64,000 bases of DNA from Novosphingobium chloroacetimidivorans (GTDB lineage: Bacteria; Pseudomonadota; Alphaproteobacteria; Sphingomonadales; Sphingomonadaceae). Position numbers and translations under genes: made by a program. The notes beneath the pieces were generated by a model. It ran no database searches. It was not told the origin of the DNA and saw only the letters and a list, made by a program, of their open reading frames with translations. The DNA is taken from NCBI RefSeq assembly GCF_014204535.1, contig NZ_JACHLR010000003.1:186001-250000 (forward strand), given 5' to 3'. Shown here one piece after another: positions 15,040 through 24,248 of the stretch (the first letter of the stretch is position 1; every line of letters begins with the position of its first letter).

Positions 15040-17634
15040 ATGAGGGAGCTTCCTGAATACGACGGAGAGGCTCCTACACCACTCGAGGCGGAGCACGCAT
15101 CCCGCCTTCTTGCGGAGCTGGAGCGCGCCGCGCCGTCGCTTGCCCGGATCGCAGCTCAGCCTGAAGCTGCGTTGCCGCTTCTGTTCCAGGACATGATCGA
15201 CGCGCTCAGCCAGGCCAACGTCGGGTTCGTCTATCGTGCGCTCGACGGGCGCATCCTGGCAGCCAACGACTTCTTTTGCGAACTGATGGGGCGCCGGCGC
15301 GAAGAGCTGGCCGATGTCACACTCGAACAGTATTCGCACCCTGACGAGATCGGCCCGCTGCTGGACCTTTTTCGTGAACATGTCCGCGACGCCACGCCGT
15401 TCCATGCGGAGCGGCGCTTTTTGCGGCCGGACGGCACTCACACCTGGTGCCTCGTCCATGTCAGCTTCCTGTGCGACGGCAATGGCCGGCCCACCGGCAC
15501 TATCGCGGTCGTCCTGGACGATACGATCCGCCGGAATGCGGAAGCCGAACTGCGCGAAAGCGAAGCGCATTACCGTCACAGCTGCGAACTTGCGGCGCAG
15601 ATCCGCTGGACCGCGGCGCCCGACGGCGCCATCCTGGAAGTCAGCTCGCGCTGGGCCAACGTGACCGGCAGATCCGTTAGGGAAGCCTTGGGTCATGGCT
15701 GGATGCGCGCCCTGCACAAGGACGATGTCGCTACCACCTGCGGCGCCTGGGAAGACGTGCTCGTCAGCATGGATCCACTGGACGTATCCCATCGCCTGCG
15801 CACCGCGGACGGCACGGATCGCTGGTTCCGCGCCCGCGCTGCCCCGCGCCTGGACGATGCCGGCAAGGTCGTGCGCTGGTATGGCACCCTTGAGGACATC
15901 GACGACCGCAAGCGGACCGAGGAAGCCCTGCGCGAGAGCGAGGAGCGCTTCCGCCTTGCGGCAAAGGCGGCCGGTCTGGGCATCTGGGACTTCGACGCGG
16001 TGCAAGACCGACGCGAGTGGTCGGACGATTTCAAGCGGATGGTCGGCCTGCCGCTCGACGCGGAACCGGACCCTGCCGTCGCCTTGGCGTTGGTGGTGCC
16101 GGAAGATCGCCAACTGCTTCAGGAACTGGTCGACGCCGTAGAGGTCAACGACAGCGAGCACCGCTTCGAGGTGGTTCTGCGTATCCGGCGCGCCGACAAC
16201 GGCGAAGAGCGCTGGATGCAGACGAGCGGGTGGCGCATCGACGGGCCGAACGGAAGGCTCGAACGCGTGCTGGTCACCATCCGCGACGTGACCGAGCAGC
16301 GCAATGCCGATGAACGCGTGCGCTGGACGGCCAACCATGACGCGCTGACCGGCCTGCCCAACCGTGCCTACTTCAACCAGCATCTCGAAACCGCGATCGC
16401 ACGGGCGCGCGAGCACGGCGAGACGCTCGCACTCGTCATCTTCGACATCGACAACTTCAAGGAAGCCAACGACACGATCGGCCATGACGGAGGCGATGCG
16501 CTGCTGCGCGCCTTCTCGGCCCGACTCACCGCCGGCATCGGCGAGCGGGGCTTTGTCGCGCGACTGGGCGGCGACGAGTTCGCGGCCTTCGTACAGGTCA
16601 TGGACGAAAAAGCGCTGAGCGGCCTGGTGCTGCCCTCGCTACAGGACGTTGCCGACCACCTGGAGTGTGACGCGCACGGCATCGCCTGCGAGGCGACGGC
16701 CGGGGCCGCGCTGTTCCCGCGTGACGGGTTCAGCACGGACGAGCTGCTCAAGGCCGCGGACATTGCGCTCTACGCCGGCAAGTCGGCACAACGCGGCACG
16801 CTGACGATGTTTAGACCGCAGTTGCGCGAGCCGGTGCAGCGCCGCGCCTCGATGCTCGCCACGGCCCGCAACGTCATCGCCGACGAGCGCGTCATGCCGT
16901 TCTATCAACCCAAGGTCCGCCTGGCGGACGGCCGCATCGCCGGCTTCGAAGCGCTGATGCGCTGGCGCCATGACGAGCTCGGCGTTCTCGGCCCCGACCG
17001 GCTGTGGGCCGCGTTCGAGGACTTCAACCTGGCCACTGCCCTGGGCGAGCGCATGCTCGATGGCGTCTGCCGCGACATTGCACGCTGGCGGGAAGAAGGG
17101 TTCGATTTCGGACGCGTGGCCGTCAACCTGTCCCCGGCCGAGTTCCGGCGCGAGGACCTGTTCGACCGGGTCATGGCGTGCCTGCACCGCAGTCGCGTCG
17201 CGCCCTCGATGCTCGAACTGGAAGTCACCGAGACCGTGTTCATGGGTCGCGGCGCGGACTCGGTCAGCGACGTGCTGGAACGGTTCCACCGCGAGGGCAT
17301 CTCGCTTGCCCTGGACGACTTCGGCACGGGCTATGCCTCGCTTACCCACCTGCAGGCGTTTCCGGTCGACGTGATCAAGATCGACCGCAGCTTCGTCACC
17401 CACCTGGCGCCGGACTCCGCCAACGCGGCGATTGTCGATGCCATCATCGGCCTTGCCGAGCGGCTCGGCATGGATGTGATCGCCGAGGGTATCGAGGCGG
17501 CGCAGGAAGCGCGGTACTTGCGCGAACGCGGCTGCGGCTATGGTCAGGGCTACCTTTTCGGCCGAGCGATGGCTGCCAACGCGGTGCTCCGCCTGCTGGC
17601 GCAGCCTCAGCGACCGAGCGGCGAACTCGAGTAA
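15040..17634 (+). CDS. PAS-PAS-PAS-GGDEF-EAL cyclic-di-GMP signalling protein
   Basis: This 864-residue soluble sensor probably makes and/or breaks cyclic-di-GMP. Three PAS domains lie at about 50-165, 180-290 and 300-425, with PAC-type ends (TLEDIDDRKRTEEAL, TIRDVTEQRNADERV). A GGDEF domain (about 430-595) has the intact motif RLGGDEFAAF (about 508-517). No RxxD inhibitory site is visible just upstream. An EAL domain (about 615-855) has FEALMRW (about 635) and DDFGTGYASLTHLQ (about 759), so both active sites look intact. There is no membrane segment or signal peptide. The final 28 bp overlap the 3' end of the opposite HAD gene. Which activity dominates cannot be told by reading. Confidence 0.93.
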   Translation: MRELPEYDGEAPTPLEAEHASRLLAELERAAPSLARIAAQPEAALPLLFQDMIDALSQANVGFVYRALDGRILAANDFFCELMGRRREELADVTLEQYSHPDEIGPLLDLFREHVRDATPFHAERRFLRPDGTHTWCLVHVSFLCDGNGRPTGTIAVVLDDTIRRNAEAELRESEAHYRHSCELAAQIRWTAAPDGAILEVSSRWANVTGRSVREALGHGWMRALHKDDVATTCGAWEDVLVSMDPLDVSHRLRTADGTDRWFRARAAPRLDDAGKVVRWYGTLEDIDDRKRTEEALRESEERFRLAAKAAGLGIWDFDAVQDRREWSDDFKRMVGLPLDAEPDPAVALALVVPEDRQLLQELVDAVEVNDSEHRFEVVLRIRRADNGEERWMQTSGWRIDGPNGRLERVLVTIRDVTEQRNADERVRWTANHDALTGLPNRAYFNQHLETAIARAREHGETLALVIFDIDNFKEANDTIGHDGGDALLRAFSARLTAGIGERGFVARLGGDEFAAFVQVMDEKALSGLVLPSLQDVADHLECDAHGIACEATAGAALFPRDGFSTDELLKAADIALYAGKSAQRGTLTMFRPQLREPVQRRASMLATARNVIADERVMPFYQPKVRLADGRIAGFEALMRWRHDELGVLGPDRLWAAFEDFNLATALGERMLDGVCRDIARWREEGFDFGRVAVNLSPAEFRREDLFDRVMACLHRSRVAPSMLELEVTETVFMGRGADSVSDVLERFHREGISLALDDFGTGYASLTHLQAFPVDVIKIDRSFVTHLAPDSANAAIVDAIIGLAERLGMDVIAEGIEAAQEARYLRERGCGYGQGYLFGRAMAANAVLRLLAQPQRPSGELE

Positions 17635-18272
17635 TCGGCGAGGAGGGCCGCGACGTCGTCGTAGATGGCGATGGCACCGGCGTCCGTCAGCGCAGCGTCG
17701 GAGAACTTGCCCGAACGGACGGCGACGGCGGCGATCTCGCACTTGGCGGCAGCTTCGATGTCGTAAGGCGTGTCGCCGACCACGATCGCCTCCTCGGGCC
17801 GGAGCGGCGCGAGCTTGGCCATGGCGGCGGCGAAGATGTCGGGCGCGGGCTTGGTATGCTCGACATCGTCGCCGCTGGTAGAGGCATCGACAAGATCGCC
17901 AGCCTCGAGCAGTTGCACGTAGTGCTCCAGCTCGGGCGCCGACGCCGAACTGGCCAGCACCACCTGTTGACCTGCCTCATGCACCCGCGCGAGCAGGTCA
18001 CGCGCCCCGGCGAACGGCTCTACCCGGTCCAGGTACTCCGTTTTGAAGATCGTTCCATGCAGTTCCCCGGCCTTGCCTTGGGTCGCTTCATCGGCATAGG
18101 GCAGCAAGGCGGGGACGAGCATGTCCTTCCCTTTGCCGATCTGGTCGTGAATGGTCTGCGCGTCGATGGCGGCGCCCACCTGCTCGAACGCGCGCTGCCA
18201 GGCAAGAACGTGCAGATCGTTGCTGTCCACCAGGGTTCCGTCGATATCGAAAAGCACGGCGCGGATGGGCAT
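17607..18272 (-). CDS. HAD-family phosphatase (beta-phosphoglucomutase-like)
   Basis: This 221-residue phosphohydrolase of HAD subfamily IA has four visible motifs: nucleophile FDIDGTLVDS (8-17), LASSASAP (motif II, about 105), KPAPDIF with the catalytic Lys (about 141), and VVGDTPYDIEAA (motif IV, about 163). A helical cap follows motif I. Such enzymes remove phosphate from small sugars or glycolate; the substrate is unknown. It is convergent with the GGDEF/EAL gene and overlaps it by 28 bp. It faces away from the cupin gene. Confidence 0.87.
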   Translation of the reverse strand: MPIRAVLFDIDGTLVDSNDLHVLAWQRAFEQVGAAIDAQTIHDQIGKGKDMLVPALLPYADEATQGKAGELHGTIFKTEYLDRVEPFAGARDLLARVHEAGQQVVLASSASAPELEHYVQLLEAGDLVDASTSGDDVEHTKPAPDIFAAAMAKLAPLRPEEAIVVGDTPYDIEAAAKCEIAAVAVRSGKFSDAALTDAGAIAIYDDVAALLADYSSSPLGR

Positions 18273-18367
18273 GGTGTGGAAAGCTCCTGTCGACGGGGAT
18301 CGCCTGCGACAACGCCTGGGAGGCCCGTAAGGTACCGCCTCTGACGGAACTCAGGGTGCCATGCGAA

Positions 18368-18393
18368 GGAACCTTCCGCAGTTGCGCATCGTT
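18368..18393 (+). promoter_or_regulatory. EcfG-type general stress promoter (GGAAC-N17-CGTT)
   Basis: GGAAC at 18368-18372 and CGTT at 18390-18393 are 17 nt apart, an exact match to the alphaproteobacterial EcfG sigma-factor consensus. It points at the cupin gene 86 bp downstream. An inverted repeat (18372-18379 with 18401-18408) overlaps it. Both halves are seen in the sequence; use by EcfG is inferred. Confidence 0.6.
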
Positions 18394-18478
18394 GTGAGCA
18401 GCGGAAGGCCGGACGCAAAGAATGGCCAAGCTTGCAGAGGCTTGCTTCCCGTCCAGACTGGCGAAAAGGATTTTGCGC

Positions 18479-18850
18479 ATGGCCGTTTTCAACAAGGACA
18501 TCATCGCCCTCACCACGAAGAACAAGAACTTCCAGAAGGAAGTTTATTACGACGAGAACTGCCAGATCGTCATGATGAGCATCGAGCCCGGCGATGATAT
18601 CGGGGAAGAAACGCACGATGCCGACCAGACGACCTTCTTCGTCTCGGGCGAAGGCCAGGCAGTTGTGGATGGCAGCCGCTCCAAGGTGACGCCCAACCAC
18701 ATCATCGTCATCCCGAAGGGCGCCAAGCACAACATCATCAACAAGGGCGAGGAACCGCTCAAGCTGTTCACCGTCTATTCGCCGCCCGCCGAGGAGCAGG
18801 GCATCAGCCACAAGACCAAGGAAGAGGCCGAGGCTGCAGAGGAAGAGTAA
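18479..18850 (+). CDS. Small cupin-domain protein
   Basis: This 123-residue single-domain cupin begins MAVFNKDIIALTTKN. The start at 18479 is preferred over the ATG at 18422 because AAAAGGA lies 8-9 nt upstream. Cupin motif 1 is seen as GDDIGEETHDADQTTFFVSGE (about 39-59) and motif 2 as HIIVIPKGAKHNIINKG (about 76-92), with His/Glu positions that could bind a metal. The tail is acidic (EEAEAAEEE). No enzyme activity can be assigned. The EcfG-type promoter suggests general stress control. Confidence 0.8.
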   Translation: MAVFNKDIIALTTKNKNFQKEVYYDENCQIVMMSIEPGDDIGEETHDADQTTFFVSGEGQAVVDGSRSKVTPNHIIVIPKGAKHNIINKGEEPLKLFTVYSPPAEEQGISHKTKEEAEAAEEE

Positions 18851-19084
18851 GCCGAGGGCCGCAACGGCCCGCGCGTCTGCTCCGCGCATCGTGCCGTTGC
18901 CTGAAAGGCCTGATGCACAGATGCCGACGTGACGGTAAGAGCGGCCCAGTCGGCAGCGTGAAGGATGCCCCTCGCGCCGCTCAGGTGTCGATTGCCGCGT
19001 TCCGCTTTTTCCGGCAGTCGGTGGTGTTCCGATCGTGGGCGCCGGAACACGTCGTCACGGTCGCTGCAGGGAAGATTCAAGGCC

Positions 19085-20581
19085 ATGGTTGACCAGAGCA
19101 CGATATCGACGGGCAACGACGGCCTCGACATGATCCTGAAGGGCGGCCTCACGCCCAACCGGCTCTACTTGCTCGAAGGTGCGCCCGGCTCCGGCAAGAC
19201 CACGCTGTCGCTGCAGTTCCTGCGCGAAGGCGTCGCCCAGGGTGAGCGGGTGCTCTACATCACGCTGTCCGAGACGCGCGAGGAACTGCTTGCGGTCGCC
19301 GCCTCGCACGGGTGGGGTCTCGAAGGGTTCGACGTGTTCGAATTCAACTCGGCCGACGATGTCTTCGGCGGCGGACGCGAGCAGTCGATCATCCATCCCT
19401 GGGAAATGGAGTTGGGCGAAACCGTGCGGCTGATCCAGGACGAGGTCGAGCGCGTCAGGCCCAACCGCGTCGTCTTCGACAGCCTCTCGGAAATGCGCCT
19501 GCTGGCGCAGGATCCGCTCCGCTACCGGCGTCAGGTGCTCGCGCTCAAGCAGTTCTTCGCCGGGCGCGACTCGACGGTGCTGCTGATCGACGACATGACC
19601 GCGTCGCACGAGGCGCGCGATGCGCACCTGCACAGCCTGTGCCATGGCGTGATCACTCTGGAGCGCCTCACTCTGGAGTTCGGGGCGGCACGGCGGCGCA
19701 TGCAGGTGCAGAAGCTGCGCGGCATCGATTTCACTGCCGGCTATCATGATTTCGTGATCCGCAAGGGCGGACTGGACATCTTCCCGCGCCTGATCGCGGC
19801 CGAACATCACGTCGAGTTCGTCGAAGAGCCGATGGCCAGCGGCATCGCCGCCCTGGACGATCTTCTGGACGGTGGCCCCTTGCGCGGCACCAACGTGCTG
19901 ATCTCGGGGCCCGCAGGCTCGGGCAAGACGACGATCGCGCTGCAGTACATGCATGCGGCTTGCGACCGCGGCGAGGCGGTCTCGATCTTCCAGTTCGACG
20001 AGCGCGTCGGCACTCTGATGAGCCGTGCCGCCGCCTTCAACCTTGACCTTGCCAGGCACGTGCAGAGCGGTTGCATGGTCCTGCAACAGATCGATCCGGC
20101 GGAGATCTCGCCCGGCGAGTTCGCCACGCGTGTACGCCGTGAGGTCGAGCTGCGCGGCGCCCGCGTGATCGTGATCGACAGCCTCAACGGCTACATGGCC
20201 GCCATGCCGCAGGAGCAGCAGCTGCTGCTGCAGATGCACGAGCTGCTCTCCTACCTCAGCCAGCGCGGCGTCGTCACATTCCTGATCAACCCGCAGCAAG
20301 GCCTGGTCGGCACCATGACCACCAACCTCAACATCTCGTACATCGCGGACGCGGTGATCCTGCTGCGCTACTTCGAGGCCGGCGGCCGGGTGCGCAAGGC
20401 GATCTCGATCATCAAGAATCGGGGCGGAATGCATGAGGATTCGATCCGCGAGTTCCGCATCGATCGGGGTGGGCTGCGGATCGGCGCACCTTTGGTGGAC
20501 TTCAAGGGCATCCTCACCGGCACGCCCGAGTTCACCGGCGCCGATGCCCCGCTGCTGGAAGGTCGGCTAAGTGTCGGCTGA
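19085..20581 (+). CDS. KaiC-like double RecA ATPase
   Basis: This 498-residue protein has two KaiC-type RecA domains. Walker A motifs are GAPGSGKTT (32-40) and GPAGSGKTT (about 275-283). The cyanobacterial catalytic Glu pair reads LSET in the first domain and FDER in the second, so one acidic residue is kept or substituted in each. At the clock autophosphorylation site the Ser-Thr pair is S418-Y419 (NISYIADAVILLRYFE), as in many proteobacterial KaiC paralogues. The ATG at 19085 follows GCAGGGAAG. The hybrid kinase gene overlaps its end by 11 bp, so the two probably act together in a signalling complex. No kaiA or kaiB is in the window. Confidence 0.9.
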   Translation: MVDQSTISTGNDGLDMILKGGLTPNRLYLLEGAPGSGKTTLSLQFLREGVAQGERVLYITLSETREELLAVAASHGWGLEGFDVFEFNSADDVFGGGREQSIIHPWEMELGETVRLIQDEVERVRPNRVVFDSLSEMRLLAQDPLRYRRQVLALKQFFAGRDSTVLLIDDMTASHEARDAHLHSLCHGVITLERLTLEFGAARRRMQVQKLRGIDFTAGYHDFVIRKGGLDIFPRLIAAEHHVEFVEEPMASGIAALDDLLDGGPLRGTNVLISGPAGSGKTTIALQYMHAACDRGEAVSIFQFDERVGTLMSRAAAFNLDLARHVQSGCMVLQQIDPAEISPGEFATRVRREVELRGARVIVIDSLNGYMAAMPQEQQLLLQMHELLSYLSQRGVVTFLINPQQGLVGTMTTNLNISYIADAVILLRYFEAGGRVRKAISIIKNRGGMHEDSIREFRIDRGGLRIGAPLVDFKGILTGTPEFTGADAPLLEGRLSVG

Positions 20582-23180
20582 GACGCCTGTCGAAGGTCGC
20601 CGTGTCGTCGTCTGCGCACCGTTCGGTCGTGATGCGGAGAGTGTCGCAGCGCTCCTGACAAGAGCGGGCTACGAGGCGGCGGTCTGCGCCGATCTCGCGC
20701 AAGTGGCCGCACATGTCGATGACAAGCTCGGCGCCGTTCTGGTCACCGAAGAAGCCATGGGCAGTGGCATCGACCTGCTGCGCGACGCGCTCTCGCGCCA
20801 GCCTCCCTGGTCCGACTTGCCGTTCGTACTGCTCAAGGCGCAAAGCACGGGCCGTTCGGCGCCGAGTTCCACGCTCGATGGGCTGGCAGGCCTGGTCAAC
20901 AACACCGTCATCCTCGAGCGGCCGCTCGGCACCGCCTCGCTCGTGAGCGCCGTCGCCTCGGCCCTCCATGCCCGTCGCAAGCAGTTCGAAATGCGAGACC
21001 GCATTGCCGAGCTCGCCATTTCCGAAAGCCGCCTGCGCCTGGCGACGGAGGCAGCGAACATCGGTACCTGGGACTACGATCCCGTCGGAAACGTGCTGCG
21101 CTGGGACACGCGCTGCAAGGCACTGTTCGGCTTGCCCCCCGAAGCGGCTATCACGTTCGAAGACAGCTTCGTCGCCGGTCTGCACCCCGACGATCGTGAG
21201 CGCACCAACGCAGCAGTCAGCAGTGCGCTCGATCCCGAGGGGCATGCCGACTACGACATCGAGTATCGCACGATCGGCCTTGACGACGGCGTCGAGCGCT
21301 GGGTCGCCGCGAAAGGTGGCGCGGTGTTCGAGAACGGGCGCGCCACCCGCTTCGTCGGCACCATCATGGACGTTTCCGAACGCAAGCGCGCCGAAGCGGC
21401 GCTCGCCGCATCGGAAGCCGCGCTGCGCGAGGAAAGCCACGCGCTGGAAATCCTCAACCGCACCGGCAGCCAGGTCGCCGCGGAGCTGGATCTCGACACT
21501 CTGGTGCAGGCCGTGGTGGATGCCGGGCGCGAATTGACCGGCGCCGAAGCCGGTGCGTTCTTCTACAACAAGGTGGATGAGAGCGGTGAGGGCTACCTGC
21601 TCTTCAGCCTGTCGGGACCGCCTGCATCGGCCTTCGAGAACTACCCCATGCCGCGCAACACCGCGCTGTTCGGCCCGACCTTCACGGGCCAGGGGGTGGT
21701 GCGCTCGGACGATATCCGGCAGGATCCCCGCTACGGCCGGAACGACACGTATCACGGCATGCCCGCAGGCCACATACCGGTGGTCAGCTACCTGGCGGTA
21801 CCGGTGGCCTCCCGTTCCGGAGAGGTCATCGGCGGCCTGTTTTTCGGCCACCACTTGCCCGCCCAGTTCGGTGACCGCGCCGAACGGCTTGCCATGGGGC
21901 TCGCCTCCCAGGCCGCCATATCGATCGAGAATGCGCGGCTGATCCAGGCGGCGCAGCGGCTGAACCAGACGCTCGAGCAGAAGGTGGCCGAGCGCACGCG
22001 CGACCTGGAAGAGGAAATGGCAAGTCGTGCGCGCGCCGAAGCCGCGCTGCGCCAAAGCCAGAAGATGGAAGCGGTCGGCCAGCTGACCGGCGGCATCGCC
22101 CACGATTTCAACAACATGCTGACCGGCGTCATCGGCGGTCTCGACATCGTCAAGCGCCGCATCGCCTCGGGCCGCACGCAAGACCTCGACCGGTTCATGG
22201 ACGCGGCCGCGGCTTCAGCGCATCGCGCGGCCAGCCTGACCGCGCGCCTGCTTGCCTTCTCGCGCCGCCAGTCGCTCGATGCTCGACCGCTCGACGTCAA
22301 TGCCCTCACCGCCTCGCTCGATGATCTCCTGCGCCGCACGATCAACGAGAACATCGCGCTCAAGATCGTGCCCGGCCCCCACGCGCCGCACGCGATCGCC
22401 GATGCCAACCAGCTCGAGAATGCGATCCTCAACCTGGCCATCAATGCGCGTGACGCGATGCCCGATGGCGGCCAGCTGACGGTGGAGGTGCAGACCGTCG
22501 AGCTCGACCAGGCTTACGCCGCCACCGAGCCCGACGTCGCGCCTGGCCGCTACGTCGTCGTCGCGGTGTCCGATACCGGCGTTGGCATGCCCGCCGATGT
22601 CATCGAAAAGGTGTTCGAGCCGTTCTTCACCACCAAGCCGATCGGCCAGGGCACCGGCCTCGGCCTCTCGATGGTCTACGGCTTCGCGCGCCAGTCGGGC
22701 GGCCAGGTGCGCATCCACAGCCGCCCGGGCGAGGGCACTTCGGTGAAGATCTACCTGCCTGCCTGCGAAGGCGATGTCGCCGGCCAGAGCGATGGCCCCC
22801 GCGCCGTCCAGGAAGGCCATGGCCAGACCGTGCTGGTGGTGGAAGACGATCCTTCCGTGCGTCTGCTGGTTCGCGAAGTGCTGGAGGAGCTGGGCTATGC
22901 ACCGATCGAGGCAAGCGATGCCGTCGAGGCGATCCCGATCCTGCGCTCGGCCCAGGCGATCGACCTGCTGGTTTCCGATGTCGGGCTGCCGGGCATGAAC
23001 GGCCGCCAGCTCGCCGAAGTCGCACGCGAACACCGGCCCGACCTGCCGATCCTGTTCGTCACCGGCTATGCCGAGAACGCGGCGATCCGCGCGGGCTTTC
23101 TGGGCACCAACATGGCGATGATCACCAAGCCATTCGCCATCGAGGCGCTCGCCGCCAAGATCGGTGAGATGGTGAACTGA
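20571..23180 (+). CDS. Hybrid sensor histidine kinase (REC-like, PAS, GAF, HisKA, HATPase, REC)
   Basis: This 869-residue soluble hybrid kinase starts at GTG 20571 inside the KaiC-like gene. The N-terminal 110 residues look like a receiver fold without the phospho-Asp. A PAS domain follows (about 145-275), then GAF (about 295-460), a short coiled coil, HisKA with [10 protein letters not shown] (H511), and HATPase with [17 protein letters not shown] and [11 protein letters not shown]. The C-terminal receiver is [10 protein letters not shown]...[10 protein letters not shown] (D803) with its conserved Thr and Lys. The kinase is of the HWE-unlike, FixL/NtrY-like type. The overlap with the KaiC-like gene implies coupled translation and a joint role. 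The input signal is unknown. Confidence 0.93.
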   Translation: MSAETPVEGRRVVVCAPFGRDAESVAALLTRAGYEAAVCADLAQVAAHVDDKLGAVLVTEEAMGSGIDLLRDALSRQPPWSDLPFVLLKAQSTGRSAPSSTLDGLAGLVNNTVILERPLGTASLVSAVASALHARRKQFEMRDRIAELAISESRLRLATEAANIGTWDYDPVGNVLRWDTRCKALFGLPPEAAITFEDSFVAGLHPDDRERTNAAVSSALDPEGHADYDIEYRTIGLDDGVERWVAAKGGAVFENGRATRFVGTIMDVSERKRAEAALAASEAALREESHALEILNRTGSQVAAELDLDTLVQAVVDAGRELTGAEAGAFFYNKVDESGEGYLLFSLSGPPASAFENYPMPRNTALFGPTFTGQGVVRSDDIRQDPRYGRNDTYHGMPAGHIPVVSYLAVPVASRSGEVIGGLFFGHHLPAQFGDRAERLAMGLASQAAISIENARLIQAAQRLNQTLEQKVAERTRDLEEEMASRARAEAALRQSQKMEAVGQLTGGIAHDFNNMLTGVIGGLDIVKRRIASGRTQDLDRFMDAAAASAHRAASLTARLLAFSRRQSLDARPLDVNALTASLDDLLRRTINENIALKIVPGPHAPHAIADANQLENAILNLAINARDAMPDGGQLTVEVQTVELDQAYAATEPDVAPGRYVVVAVSDTGVGMPADVIEKVFEPFFTTKPIGQGTGLGLSMVYGFARQSGGQVRIHSRPGEGTSVKIYLPACEGDVAGQSDGPRAVQEGHGQTVLVVEDDPSVRLLVREVLEELGYAPIEASDAVEAIPILRSAQAIDLLVSDVGLPGMNGRQLAEVAREHRPDLPILFVTGYAENAAIRAGFLGTNMAMITKPFAIEALAAKIGEMVN

Positions 23181-23194
23181 CGTTCGCGGCTGCG

Positions 23195-23252
23195 CGATCC
23201 TTTCCTGCAAGGGAAGGTGGCGCGCACGCCGTGCGTGACGGCGGGGTGTCAC
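23195..23252. repeat. Sphingomonad-type intergenic repeat
   Basis: The stretch contains TTTCCTGCAAGGGAAGG followed by a GCGCGCACGCCGTGCGTGACGG palindrome-like segment of a form I associate with sphingomonad intergenic repeats. It lies between the convergent kinase and nudC genes. Confidence 0.5.
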
Positions 23253-23327
23253 CGTTGGCTTAGTGCTCGACCGAAAGAGTAGACCGCTCCACCAATCGCT
23301 ACGCGAGCGCCTCCGTTCAGGACGCCC

Positions 23328-24248
23328 TCAGCTGCCGCGATCGTACCACCAGCGCAGCAGGACATGCGCGATCGCCGTGGCGGGGGGCGCACCGAAGCTG
23401 CGGCCGGCTTCGCCGCGCTCGATAGCCGCCAAAGCATCGCCCACGTCCTCGCGCGCAAACCAGCGAGCGTCCTCGAGCTCGGTGGTGTCGACGGTGATCG
23501 CCGGATCGTCCGCCAAAGCATGGCACCCGATCATCAGTGAGGACGGGAACGGCCAGGGCTGACTGGCGACATATGCGACATCGCGCACCCTGACGCCGGC
23601 TTCCTCGAAGACCTCGCGCGCGACGGCTTCCTCGATCGACTCGCCAGGCTCGACGAAGCCAGCCAGCGCCGAGTAGCGCCCGGCAGGAAAGCGGGGCTGC
23701 CGGCCGAGGAGAACCCGTCCCTCATGCTCGACCAGCATGATGGTCACCGGATCGGTGCGGGGGAAGTGCTCGGCGCCGCAGCCGGGATCGGTGCAGGTGC
23801 GCTGCCAGCCACCCTTGACCAGTTGTGTCGGGTGGCCGCTCTGCGCACAGAAGCGATGCCGTGCATGCCAGCCAACCAGCGCCCGTGCGGCGCCGTAGGT
23901 CGCCAGCTCGTCGGCGGGCAGCACCGCCATCGCCTGCCAGCTGCGCGGTCCCGCGACCATCGCCTCGCGCGGGAAATGGGCCGGCACCTCGGCGAAGCAT
24001 CCGGCGCAATCGCGATCCGGGTCGATGCCGAGGAAGACCAGTTCGGCGTCCGGCTTCAGACCGGAGAGATCGCGCCAGGCCAGCAAGCCGTGTTCGGTCA
24101 GAACCGGGTCGAGCCCTTCCAGCTGCAGCAGCCGCCCCCCGCGCGCCTTCAGCGCGTCGAGTGCCGCAGGGTCCGAGCGGATGTGGTCGGCCCGATCGAT
24201 CCGCGCGCCTGCAAAGGCAATGGGCGGCAGCGTGCTTGCAATGCTCAT
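23328..24248 (-). CDS. nudC: NAD(+) diphosphatase / NADH pyrophosphatase
   Basis: This 306-residue Nudix hydrolase splits NAD(H), and in some bacteria removes NAD caps from RNA. The N-terminal domain is followed by a zinc-ribbon-like segment (about 133-157) reading RFCAQSG...TCTDPGCGAEHFPR, in which the usual second Cys is Ser. The Nudix box begins GFVEPGESIEEAVAREVFEE (about 218-237). The NudC signature SQPWPFPSSLM lies at about 249-259. The start ATG overlaps the stop of the serine hydrolase gene (ATGA). It is the last gene of a mutY - serine hydrolase - nudC unit. Confidence 0.93.
   Translation of the reverse strand: MSIASTLPPIAFAGARIDRADHIRSDPAALDALKARGGRLLQLEGLDPVLTEHGLLAWRDLSGLKPDAELVFLGIDPDRDCAGCFAEVPAHFPREAMVAGPRSWQAMAVLPADELATYGAARALVGWHARHRFCAQSGHPTQLVKGGWQRTCTDPGCGAEHFPRTDPVTIMLVEHEGRVLLGRQPRFPAGRYSALAGFVEPGESIEEAVAREVFEEAGVRVRDVAYVASQPWPFPSSLMIGCHALADDPAITVDTTELEDARWFAREDVGDALAAIERGEAGRSFGAPPATAIAHVLLRWWYDRGS

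Noticed and set aside
19052..19080. GGAAC near the KaiC-like gene as a second EcfG promoter
   Set aside because: No CGTT occurs 16-17 nt downstream.
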